DNA of 64,000 bases from the NCBI RefSeq assembly GCF_001612665.1, contig NZ_BDAX01000036.1, positions 22,190-86,189 on the forward strand, read 5' to 3'. Under the pieces are notes generated by a model. It was not told the origin of the DNA. It searched no databases and was given only the letters and a program-made list of their open reading frames with translations. A program made the position numbers and the translations under genes. This DNA comes from Nocardia alba NBRC 108234 (GTDB lineage Bacteria > Actinomycetota > Actinomycetes > Mycobacteriales > Mycobacteriaceae). Shown one piece after another: positions 42,664 to 50,112 of this stretch. Within the stretch, counting starts at the first letter, position 1. The number at the start of each line of letters is the position of its first letter.

Positions 42664-43764
42664 TTACTTGGTCTTGGTGTCGACGAACGGGGGCTTGACG
42701 ACCGCGGCGCGCAGCTTGCGCCCACGCACGTCGACCTCCACCTCGTCGCCGGGTTCCAGGTTCGCGTCGGTGTCGAGCAGTGCCAGCGCGATGCCGACCT
42801 TCAGCGACGGTGAGAACGTCCCCGAGGTGGTCTCGCCGACCGGTACGCCGTCGCGGAGCACGGTCTGACCTTGGCGCAGCACGCCGCGGTCCAGTGCCTT
42901 CAGTCCCATCAGCGTACGGCGCGGGCCGTCGGCCTTCTCCTGCGTGAGCGCGGCTCTACCCCAGAATTCCGGCTTCTTCCAGCCGACGGCCCAGCCGGTG
43001 CGGGCCTGGTTCGGGGTGATATCGAGCGACAGTTCGTGTCCGTGCAGGGGGTAACCCATCTCGGTGCGCAGGGTGTCGCGCGCGCCGAGTCCGGCCGCCT
43101 GACCGCCTTCGGCCTCGACCTGCGCGATCAGGGCGCGAAACAGCGGTTCCGCGTCAGCCCAGGCGGGCAGCAGTTCGTAGCCGTGCTCGCCGGTGTAGCC
43201 GGTTCGGCACACGCGCACCGGGCGGCCCTGCCACTGGGCGTCGGCGTAGGCCATGTACTCCATCTCGGTTGGCAGGCCGAGCGCGGTCAGCACCTCGGTG
43301 GCCTTCGGCCCCTGCACCGCGAACACCGCGTAGTCGCGATGCTGGTCGGTGACGGTGATCCCCTCGGGAGCGACCTTGCGCAATTCGGCGACCACCGCCG
43401 CGGTGTTGGCCGCGTTCGGTACCAGGAACACTTCGTCGTCGCTGACGTAGTAGGCGATCAGATCGTCGATCACGCCGCCGTCCTCGGCGCAGCACAGGGT
43501 GTACTGGGCCTTGCCCGGCCGGATCCGATCCAGGTCGTTGGTCAGCGCCGAGTTCACGAAAGCCGCCGCTCCCGGACCCGCCACCGTCGCCTTGCCGAGG
43601 TGGCTCACGTCGAAGAGTCCCACCGTGGTGCGCACCGCGGTGTGCTCGCCGACCGTGCCCGCGTACTGCACGGGCATCTGCCACCCACCGAACGGCGCGA
43701 AGGTGGCACCGAGTTCGACGTGCACAGCGTGAATGGGGCCATCGAGCAGCACGGTGTCGGTCAT
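42664..43764 (-). CDS. gcvT: Glycine cleavage system T protein (aminomethyltransferase)
   Basis: 366 aa. Transfers the aminomethyl group from the H protein to tetrahydrofolate, releasing ammonia. FAPFGGWQMPVQYAG, GLFDVSHLGK, RTGYTGEHGYELLP, RDTLRTEMGYPLHGHELS with the catalytic Asp, and the C-terminal barrel with GVPVGETTSGTFSPSLKVGIALA are all present. No P or H protein genes lie in the window, so the system is split in this genome. No glycine riboswitch fits in the 115 bp upstream. Confidence 0.95.
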   Translation of the reverse strand: MTDTVLLDGPIHAVHVELGATFAPFGGWQMPVQYAGTVGEHTAVRTTVGLFDVSHLGKATVAGPGAAAFVNSALTNDLDRIRPGKAQYTLCCAEDGGVIDDLIAYYVSDDEVFLVPNAANTAAVVAELRKVAPEGITVTDQHRDYAVFAVQGPKATEVLTALGLPTEMEYMAYADAQWQGRPVRVCRTGYTGEHGYELLPAWADAEPLFRALIAQVEAEGGQAAGLGARDTLRTEMGYPLHGHELSLDITPNQARTGWAVGWKKPEFWGRAALTQEKADGPRRTLMGLKALDRGVLRQGQTVLRDGVPVGETTSGTFSPSLKVGIALALLDTDANLEPGDEVEVDVRGRKLRAAVVKPPFVDTKTK

Positions 43765-43879
43765 GGGCAGAGTTTATCGGGCGCGGCCCCCTTTACTTCC
43801 CGCCCCCGCCATCGAGATCTGGGGGCGAGGTCGTCCGCGTCGAAAGATCGTGACGCCCAACGGCGGTAGTGTTCAAACT

Positions 43880-45505
43880 GTGAGTGAGTTGCCCCGAGCA
43901 CGCTTCGGCCATGTCGCCCGGATCGACGACACGATGAGCCGGGCGGTATCCCGCATCCCGGAATCGGTGGTCGATCGCGGCATGCTGCGATTGACCCGGT
44001 CGGCCAATACCGGCGGCCTGTGGCTTGCCGTGGCGGCGGCGCTCGCGGTGAAGCCCGGTCCGCCACGGCGGGCCGCGCTGCGCGGCGTCATCGCGCTGGG
44101 TGGCAGCAGCTTCGTCGTCAACCTCGTACTCAAGACCCTGATCCCACGGCGTCGGCCACCGGCCGAACTGATGCCGCTGGGTCGCAGGCTGGTCACCGCG
44201 CCGGTGTCATCGTCGTTCCCGTCCGGCCACAGTTCCAATGCGGCCGCCTTCGCCACGGCCGTCGCCCTGGAGAGCCCGCGCACCGCGCTCGCGGTGGCGC
44301 CGGTGGCGGCCGCCGTGGCCTATTCGCGTATCCACACCGGCGCGCACTGGCCCTCCGACGTGCTGGTCGGCGCGGGCGTCGGCACCGCCATCGCGCTCAC
44401 CACCCGCCGCTGGTGGCCGATTCGCGAATCCGACGAGGCCGACGCACACGTCGTGCACGACGCGCCGATCCTCGCCGACGGCAAAGGTCTGCTGCTCCTG
44501 GTGAATCCACGCTCGGGCGACTCCTCCTACGACCCGACGGACGACATCGCGCAAGCCCTGCCTGCGGCGGGGCTGGTGCGCACCGAACCCGGCCGCGACG
44601 CGGTCGAGCTGCTGCAGGAGGCGGTCGACGCCGCGGTCGGCGCGTCGGCTGAGCACACGTCGGTCCTCGCGGTCGGCGCCGCGGTCGGCGCGTCGGCTGA
44701 GCACACGTCGGTCCTCGCGGTCGGCGCCGCGGGCGGCGACGGCACCATCGCCGCGGCGGCGGCTGTCGCGATCCGCAACAACCTGCCCCTGGTGGTCATC
44801 CCGGCGGGCACCCTCAATCACTTCGCTCGCGACCTCGGCGTCTACGACCTGCGCGAGGTGGCCGATGCCACCGGTGCCGGCGAAGCCGTCGAAGTCGACA
44901 TCGCCGCAGTCGAATTCGACACCGCCGACGGCCCGTATCAGCACCACTGGATCAATACCGCGAGCATCGGCGCCTACCCCGAACTGGTCCGGCTGCGCGA
45001 GAAGTGGGAAGACCGCTGGGGCAAGTGGCCCGCCTTCGCCGCCGCCCTCGTCGTCACCCTGCGCCGCGCGGAACCGATCCACATCCGGCTCGACGACCGT
45101 TGGCACGACATGTGGTTCCTGTTCATCGGCAACGGCCCCTACCACCCGCACGGCGCGGTACCGGCTTTCCGGTCCCGCCTCGACGAGGGCCTGCTCGACG
45201 TCCGCTGGCTTCGCGCCGACGTCCGGTTCTCCCGCACGCGCGCCGTCATCGCCCTGATGCTCGCCGCGATCGGGCACAGCCGCGTCTACGGCGAACGTCA
45301 GATGCACGAGCTCACCGTCACCTCGAGAACTCCCGTCGCCGTCGCCGCCGACGGCGAAGTGGTCGGCATCGCAACCACTTTCGACTTCTCCGTCGCGGGC
45401 CGGATCCCGACCTACCGTCGCGACGAGGACAACCCGCGCTGGGAAAACCGCCCACGACCGCACCATCGCCGCCCCCTGGCCTGGCTCACCGACCGCCGCC
45501 GCTGA
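43880..45505 (+). CDS. PAP2 phosphatase - diacylglycerol/lipid kinase fusion
   Basis: 541 aa. Residues 1-180: PAP2 phosphatase with KTLIPRRRPPAE, SSFPSGHSSNAAAF (114-117 PSGH) and SRIHTGAHWPSDVLVG, several membrane segments. Residues 204-541: DAGK catalytic domain (LLLLVNPRSGDSS, GGDGT at 285-289, PAGTLNHFARDLG). A phosphatase and a lipid kinase in one chain suggests local turnover of a lipid phosphate. Residues 252-283 are an exact 16-residue duplication just before GGDGT. GTG 43880 follows TAGTGT by 7 bases with no ribosome site (leaderless candidate). The open frame upstream to 43733 lacks family sequence. Confidence 0.9.
   Translation: MSELPRARFGHVARIDDTMSRAVSRIPESVVDRGMLRLTRSANTGGLWLAVAAALAVKPGPPRRAALRGVIALGGSSFVVNLVLKTLIPRRRPPAELMPLGRRLVTAPVSSSFPSGHSSNAAAFATAVALESPRTALAVAPVAAAVAYSRIHTGAHWPSDVLVGAGVGTAIALTTRRWWPIRESDEADAHVVHDAPILADGKGLLLLVNPRSGDSSYDPTDDIAQALPAAGLVRTEPGRDAVELLQEAVDAAVGASAEHTSVLAVGAAVGASAEHTSVLAVGAAGGDGTIAAAAAVAIRNNLPLVVIPAGTLNHFARDLGVYDLREVADATGAGEAVEVDIAAVEFDTADGPYQHHWINTASIGAYPELVRLREKWEDRWGKWPAFAAALVVTLRRAEPIHIRLDDRWHDMWFLFIGNGPYHPHGAVPAFRSRLDEGLLDVRWLRADVRFSRTRAVIALMLAAIGHSRVYGERQMHELTVTSRTPVAVAADGEVVGIATTFDFSVAGRIPTYRRDEDNPRWENRPRPHHRRPLAWLTDRRR
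44633..44728 (+). repeat. 48-bp perfect tandem duplication inside the lipid kinase gene
   Basis: Units 44633-44680 and 44681-44728 are identical, beginning GCGGTCGGCGCGTCGGCTGA. Being 16 codons long, the duplication keeps the frame and repeats the segment AVGASAEHTSVLAVGA directly before the GGDGT nucleotide motif. Confidence 0.95.
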
Positions 45506-45588
45506 CTTTCTCACAAACCCGTCTCGTCTCGATCACCATCGCCCACAACAGCCTTGCGCCCCAGGCCACGGGTATCGAGGATGGACAG

Positions 45589-46242
45589 ATGAGCTCGCCG
45601 GACGGGGGACGTCCGATCACCGCAACCGAAGCCGCCCGCCGCTGGGACCCGTGGACCCCGAGTGTGGTCGCCGCCCGACTCGCCGCCTGCCCGGTGCCAT
45701 GGGCCGTCGCGGGTGGCTGGGCCCTCGACCTGTTCGCGGGCGCGATCTCCCGTGCGCACGACGACATCGAAATCACCGTCCCCCGAGCGGATTTCCCCGA
45801 GCTCGCGGCCGCCTTCCCCGAATACGAATGGGATGTCGTCGGCAGCGGCGAGCTGTGGCCCTATGCTCTGGCGGCCTCCGCCCCCGAGCTCCACCAGACC
45901 TGGCTGCGCGACCCCTTCACCGGCGCCTTCCATCTCGATGTCTTCCGCGAACCGCACGACGGCGACACCTGGATCTGCCGCCGCGACCCCACGATCACCC
46001 TGCCCTACACCGAACTCATCGGCACCACTCCCCACGGCATCCCCTATCTCGTCCCCGAGGTCGTGCTGCTGTTCAAGGCCAAAGCCGACCGTCCCAAGGA
46101 CCACAACGACTTTCGCCGCATCCACCCCCTACTCCCCGGGTACCGACTCGCCCGCCTCCATTCCTGGCTCACCCGGCTGCACCCGGATCACCCATGGCTG
46201 ACCGAGATCTGGGCACCGGCCGACATCACGCCCCCGGAATAA
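45589..46242 (+). CDS. Nucleotidyltransferase-fold protein, ANT(2'')/lincosamide-transferase-like
   Basis: 217 aa. WAVAGGWALDLFAGAISRAHDDIEITVPR carries the GG-W and the paired acidic DD-E pattern of the aminoglycoside/lincosamide nucleotidyltransferase group (minimal NTases), followed by FHLDVFREPHDG with the third acid. No known resistance enzyme is matched closely, and the substrate is unknown: it may modify an antibiotic or serve as a housekeeping NTase. ATG 45589 has GAGGATGGACAG upstream, a moderate ribosome site. It lies downstream of the lipid kinase on the same strand. Confidence 0.72.
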   Translation: MSSPDGGRPITATEAARRWDPWTPSVVAARLAACPVPWAVAGGWALDLFAGAISRAHDDIEITVPRADFPELAAAFPEYEWDVVGSGELWPYALAASAPELHQTWLRDPFTGAFHLDVFREPHDGDTWICRRDPTITLPYTELIGTTPHGIPYLVPEVVLLFKAKADRPKDHNDFRRIHPLLPGYRLARLHSWLTRLHPDHPWLTEIWAPADITPPE

Positions 46243-46302
46243 TTCGGACACCGAGAACAAGCGACCACGCCACCGATCCAGAGCGCGAACGGTCTGTCGA
46301 AC

Positions 46303-47341
46303 TCATTCGGCCATCCGACACCAATCACGGCGATAGTCGGCCCAATCCTGCGGTGTGGCAGCGAAATCTACGTACATGGCCACCCCGAAACTCGACCGGC
46401 CGACGTCGACGTCGGTCAGACCGAGACGAATCCCCCGGACCGCGGCGGCGACCGTCTCGGCAGCCCCGCGATGCCCTCGGTCGTCCGCCCAGTAGGCGGG
46501 CGCACCCATCAACAGATCGACACCGTCCGGTGTCGCCTCGGCGGCCAGTTCGGTCTGCTGCGCCACATATCCGCTGTAGAGAGCGCGGGTGGGCATCGCC
46601 GTGTCATAGGACATCACCGCCACCTGATCGACACGGCGGGCGACCTCGGCGAAATACGCCCGGCTCCACCATTTCCCGTGATCGGCCACGGCCAGACCCA
46701 CCGAATGCAATCCCGGCAGCGGATCGATCACCGGCGCCGACACCGACAGTTGGACGCGCGCCGCCGACGTCACGCCCCGGGTCGCGTCGAGCAGCGCGAG
46801 AAAACCTGGCGATCCGGACCGAACGGGGTTCGAGGTCGTAGTGCACCCCGTCGAACCCGTAGGCGAGCACGCGCCGCGCCGATGCCACCACCCGCTCGCG
46901 CGACGCCGCCGATTCCAGATCCAGGCCGTCGTATTCGGGCCGCACGAGATCGCCCAGCCACGACTGCACCCGAATCCCCGGTAATCGCGCGTGCACCGCG
47001 TCGACGAACCAGTGCGCCCGCGGCGCGAGTTCGTCGCGCAGACTTCCGTCATGTTCCAAGGGGCCGGTATGCACGTACAGATCCCGAATTCCGGTACCCG
47101 CCAGCAATTTCCCGAGTCCGTCGATATCGGCGTCGGTTTTGCGCCCGTCCACCCACGCGTGCCCGAGCCAGACCGCGTCCTTGCCGCGCGTGCGTGCCTG
47201 TTCGGACTGTTCGCCGATGTTGTGCGTCAGCAGCGCGACTACCACCCCCACCACCGGCAATGTCACCACCAGAACCAGCGCGAGCGCGATCACCGCGCCC
47301 CGCGTCCACCACGACCACGCCCGCCACTTCCCCCGCATCAT
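46303..47341 (-). pseudogene. Membrane-anchored GH18-like glycosidase, frameshifted
   Basis: Reading from ATG 47341 (with AAAGGGGGA just before it): one membrane anchor (GAVIALALVLVVTLPVVGVVVALL), then GHAWVDGRKTDADIDGL and the catalytic GH18-like motif GFDGVHYDLEP (DG-x3-D-x-E). There the frame breaks: after LEP the expected continuation VRSGSPGFLALLDATRG lies in the neighbouring frame and runs on unbroken to TGA 46303 (VDQVAVMSYDTAMP, LLMGAPAYWADD). One extra C in the run CCCC (plus strand GGGG 46825-46828) explains it. Either a sequencing error or a real inactivating mutation. Repaired length 345 aa. Confidence 0.82.
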
Positions 47342-47453
47342 TCCCCCTTTGTCCGTGAGCCCCGACATTACCGGCAGGTACCGACAAGCAAACGTCCGAC
47401 AAATCGCCCATCCGTGAAACACTGTGCGCCGCTGGACAATTGAATGGAGCACA

Positions 47454-47702
47454 ATGAAGTACGCCGTAACCCTCGGTTCCGCCGCCGTCGCCGCCTTCGC
47501 GTTCGCGATCGCCACGCCGACCATCGCCGCAGCGCAGCCCTCGAAATGCCATGCCTCCTACAGCCCGTGCCTGCCCATCGTCAGCGATGTGGACTGCGAG
47601 GGCGGCAGCGGCAACGGCCCCGTCTATACCGGCCGCGTCACGGTGATCGGCCCCGACGACTACGGCCTCGACCGTGACGGCGACGGCATCGGCTGCGAGT
47701 GA
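47454..47702 (+). CDS. Secreted excalibur calcium-binding domain protein
   Basis: 82 aa. Signal peptide (VTLGSAAVAAFAFAIATPTIAAA, cleavage after AAA-QP) and a mature excalibur domain of about 55 residues: four cysteines and the closing LDRDGDGIGCE, a DxDxDGxxCE calcium loop. ATG 47454 has GGAGC upstream. Such domains are often found fused to cell-wall or nuclease modules; here it stands alone, divergent from the GH18-like gene. Confidence 0.9.
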   Translation: MKYAVTLGSAAVAAFAFAIATPTIAAAQPSKCHASYSPCLPIVSDVDCEGGSGNGPVYTGRVTVIGPDDYGLDRDGDGIGCE

Positions 47703-47706
47703 ACAG

Positions 47707-47747
47707 CACGAGGGGCGTGCGATGAACGACATCGCACGCCCCTCGTG
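47707..47747. terminator. Bidirectional terminator after excalibur gene
   Basis: 17-bp perfect stem, arms 47707-47723 and 47731-47747, with a 7-nt loop; convergent with the following minus-strand gene. Confidence 0.88.
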
Positions 47748-47755
47748 AGCAACTG

Positions 47756-48739
47756 TCAGCGGTTGCCTTCCGGCCCCCAGCCCTGGTCACCGGGCTTGCC
47801 CGGGTCAGGACCATCGGGGTACCCGGTGCCGCCGTAATCCGGTCCGCCCGTACCCGGGCCACCGGCGCCGGGACCGCCGTAACCGGGACCACCGGCAGGC
47901 CCGCCGTAACCCGGTCCACCTTCGGGACCGCCGTAGCCGGGGCCGCCGTAACCCTGCCCGGTCGCCGGACCGCCGTACCCCGGCTGCCCGCCGAATCCGC
48001 CCGCGGGCCCGCCGTACTGCTGCGGATATCCCGGTTCCGGAGCCGTCGCCGCACCGGCCACCGGCCCACCGGTGACAACCCGGTACGCGTAGGTCGAGGC
48101 GATGATCGTCAACGGAATGGTGACGAGCAGGCCGAGACCGCACAGCAGCGCGCCGACGATATTGATGCCGAACAGCGCAAGCGCCAACAGCAGCAGCGTT
48201 CCCGCGTTGCTCGAGATCGCCGCGAAGCTCGACTTGATCGCGGTGACACCGTCCTGATCGCGATCGATCACGAACTGCATCGTCCACCAGGTGAAGAAGG
48301 CGACGACCAGGCCGGGAACGATGCACAGCACCAGGCCGATACCGGTCGCCAGACCGACCAGCAGACCCGCCACGATCACCGCGGCCACATTGGTGAACTG
48401 GAAGAACGACCCGAATTTGGGCTTGTTCCCATCGGTTTCGTGCAGCGAGCCCCGCACGAACGCCGCCGAGATCAGATAGCCGATCACGGAGCTCACGATG
48501 GTGCCGATGATCCGCCACACTCCGAATCCGAAACTGACACCGCCGTCATAGTCGGTGTCGGTGTTTCCGAGTCCGAACAGGAAGCTGATCACCGCCTGGA
48601 TCAGGAAGGCGACAATCACCATCCCGATCCACACGAGCGCGTTGTCCTTGAATTTCGTCCACCCGTATCCGATGGCGTCACCGACGCTGAGCGTCGGTCC
48701 CGCCGGGGGATAGCCGGGCTGCTGCTGTCCATATGTCAT
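47756..48739 (-). CDS. Multi-pass membrane protein with Gly/Pro/Tyr-rich tail
   Basis: 327 aa. N-terminal MTYGQQQPGYPPAGP, then about five hydrophobic segments (WIGMVIVAFLIQAVISFLF, IIGTIVSSVIGYLISAAF, VAAVIVAGLLVGLATGIGLV and others), resembling DUF975/integral-membrane families. The last 100 residues are low-complexity repeats of the form GPGYGGP-x-GG, likely disordered. Such tails are common on the cytoplasmic side of mycobacterial membrane proteins. No enzymatic motif is seen. Function unknown. Confidence 0.82.
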   Translation of the reverse strand: MTYGQQQPGYPPAGPTLSVGDAIGYGWTKFKDNALVWIGMVIVAFLIQAVISFLFGLGNTDTDYDGGVSFGFGVWRIIGTIVSSVIGYLISAAFVRGSLHETDGNKPKFGSFFQFTNVAAVIVAGLLVGLATGIGLVLCIVPGLVVAFFTWWTMQFVIDRDQDGVTAIKSSFAAISSNAGTLLLLALALFGINIVGALLCGLGLLVTIPLTIIASTYAYRVVTGGPVAGAATAPEPGYPQQYGGPAGGFGGQPGYGGPATGQGYGGPGYGGPEGGPGYGGPAGGPGYGGPGAGGPGTGGPDYGGTGYPDGPDPGKPGDQGWGPEGNR

Positions 48740-48847
48740 CCGAATCGCTTCCCCTCATCCTTCGAGACGGCCGATGCCGCTCATATGAGTACTCCGATCC
48801 GACGTCACGGTCACGCCGACACAGCCGATCATGACATATGGAAAACG

Positions 48848-49363
48848 CTACTTGTCGGTGTTCTCGCGCTTCGGGAGTTTCCAGCCGGGGCGAGGAAAAT
48901 GGCAGGTGTAGCCATCGGGGTAGCGAATCAGGTAGTCCTGGTGCTCGGGCTCGGCGTCCCAGAACGCGCTCGCCGGGGTGACCTCGGTGACGACCTTGCC
49001 CGGCCACAGGCCCGAGGCGTCGACGTCGGCGATGGTATCGAGGGCGATCCGGCGCTGATCATCGTCGAGATAGAAGATCGCGGAACGGTAGCTGTCGCCG
49101 AGATCGTTGCCCTGGCGATCCTTGGTGGTCGGATCGTGGATCTGGAACAGGAACTCGAGCAACGCGCGGTAATCGGTCCCCGCCGGGTCGTATTCGATCT
49201 CGACGGCCTCGGCGTGGCCCGGATGATTGCGATAGGTCGGATTGTCGTTGGTCCCACCGGTATAGCCGACCCTGGTGGCCAGTACGCCGGGTTGCCTGCG
49301 GATCAGGTCCTGCATGCCCCAGAAGCATCCACCGGCCAGAATCGCCTTACGAGTGTCGCTCAC
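48848..49363 (-). CDS. msrA: Peptide-methionine (S)-S-oxide reductase
   Basis: 171 aa. Reduces methionine-S-sulfoxide in oxidised proteins. The catalytic motif GGCFWGMQDL, TRVGYTGGTNDNPTYRNHPGHAEAVEIEYDP and FLFQIHDPTTKDRQGNDLGDSYRSAIFY are typical. GTG 49363 has GAAGGAGGATGT upstream; the frame to 49408 is longer but lacks a ribosome site. A resolving Cys is not clearly visible beyond one near the C-terminus (GYTCHFPRPGW). It stands alone on its strand. Confidence 0.94.
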   Translation of the reverse strand: MSDTRKAILAGGCFWGMQDLIRRQPGVLATRVGYTGGTNDNPTYRNHPGHAEAVEIEYDPAGTDYRALLEFLFQIHDPTTKDRQGNDLGDSYRSAIFYLDDDQRRIALDTIADVDASGLWPGKVVTEVTPASAFWDAEPEHQDYLIRYPDGYTCHFPRPGWKLPKRENTDK

Positions 49364-49534
49364 ACATCCTCCTTCATAAGGGTCTACGGTCGCACGAATC
49401 GGCCACAACCGTCTCTATGGAACACCGGTGTTCGCACCGGAATTCCCGTCAGTATTGTTGCCGCCCGAGCGTTACCTCAGCAATGTCCACATGCACTTTC
49501 AGGGTCATCCAGGAAGCAGGAGGAAGACGGCGCG

Positions 49535-49999
49535 ATGCCACGGTTTGTCATTTCCCAGTGTTTGGCGATCGGTTTGGTGGCAACAGCTCTGATGGGGTCG
49601 GCGGTGGGCAGCGCGTCGGCGCATCCCGGCGCGGACGACACCATCGCGCAGAACGCGGGGCCCTGCGCGGAACTACGACAGGCGCGCCAGAACGACCAGG
49701 GCGTCCGAGCGGCCGGTCCGACGGCCGCGGGTCAGATCGACGCGGTGCTGATCGCCGCGACGAACCGCGCGCCGATCGCGGGCGGCAAGATCGTCCTCAC
49801 CGGCATCGACGCGTGTGGCGACTCCATCCACCGGCACATGTCCACCAGCGTCAACGGTCAGGTGAGTTTCCGCGGCCTCCAACCGGGCCGCTATCGGCTC
49901 ACCGCCTATCGCAACAGCTCGGCGACGCGCTCGGTCACCAAGGCCGATATCGATCTGCCGACGCCCTCGCTCAAAACGATCCAGTTCACCGCGGACTGA
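49535..49999 (+). CDS. Secreted hypothetical protein with Ig-like/prealbumin fold
   Basis: 154 aa. Signal peptide (CLAIGLVATALMGSAVGSASA, cleavage after ASA-HP). The mature part has two cysteines (AGPCAELRQ, IDACGDSIH) and a C-terminal beta-rich stretch, QVSFRGLQPGRYRLTAYRNSS, like a carboxypeptidase-regulatory/transthyretin repeat. AGGAGGAAG lies about 10 bases before ATG 49535. Function unknown; nothing in the neighbourhood points to one. Confidence 0.75.
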   Translation: MPRFVISQCLAIGLVATALMGSAVGSASAHPGADDTIAQNAGPCAELRQARQNDQGVRAAGPTAAGQIDAVLIAATNRAPIAGGKIVLTGIDACGDSIHRHMSTSVNGQVSFRGLQPGRYRLTAYRNSSATRSVTKADIDLPTPSLKTIQFTAD

Positions 50000-50112
50000 T
50001 CTGGACTGCCGGGCCGGGCGATCACCGCCCGGCCCGGAGTTCGTTGACCCGCAGCGCGCTCGCGCGTCCCGTGATACAACTCACCCCAGAGTGAAAAGGG
50101 GTGGTTTCCGCT

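Noticed and set aside
44207..45514. 435-codon antisense frame in the lipid kinase gene
   Set aside because: Lies opposite the well-supported PAP2-DAGK frame, shows no domain and has no ribosome site.
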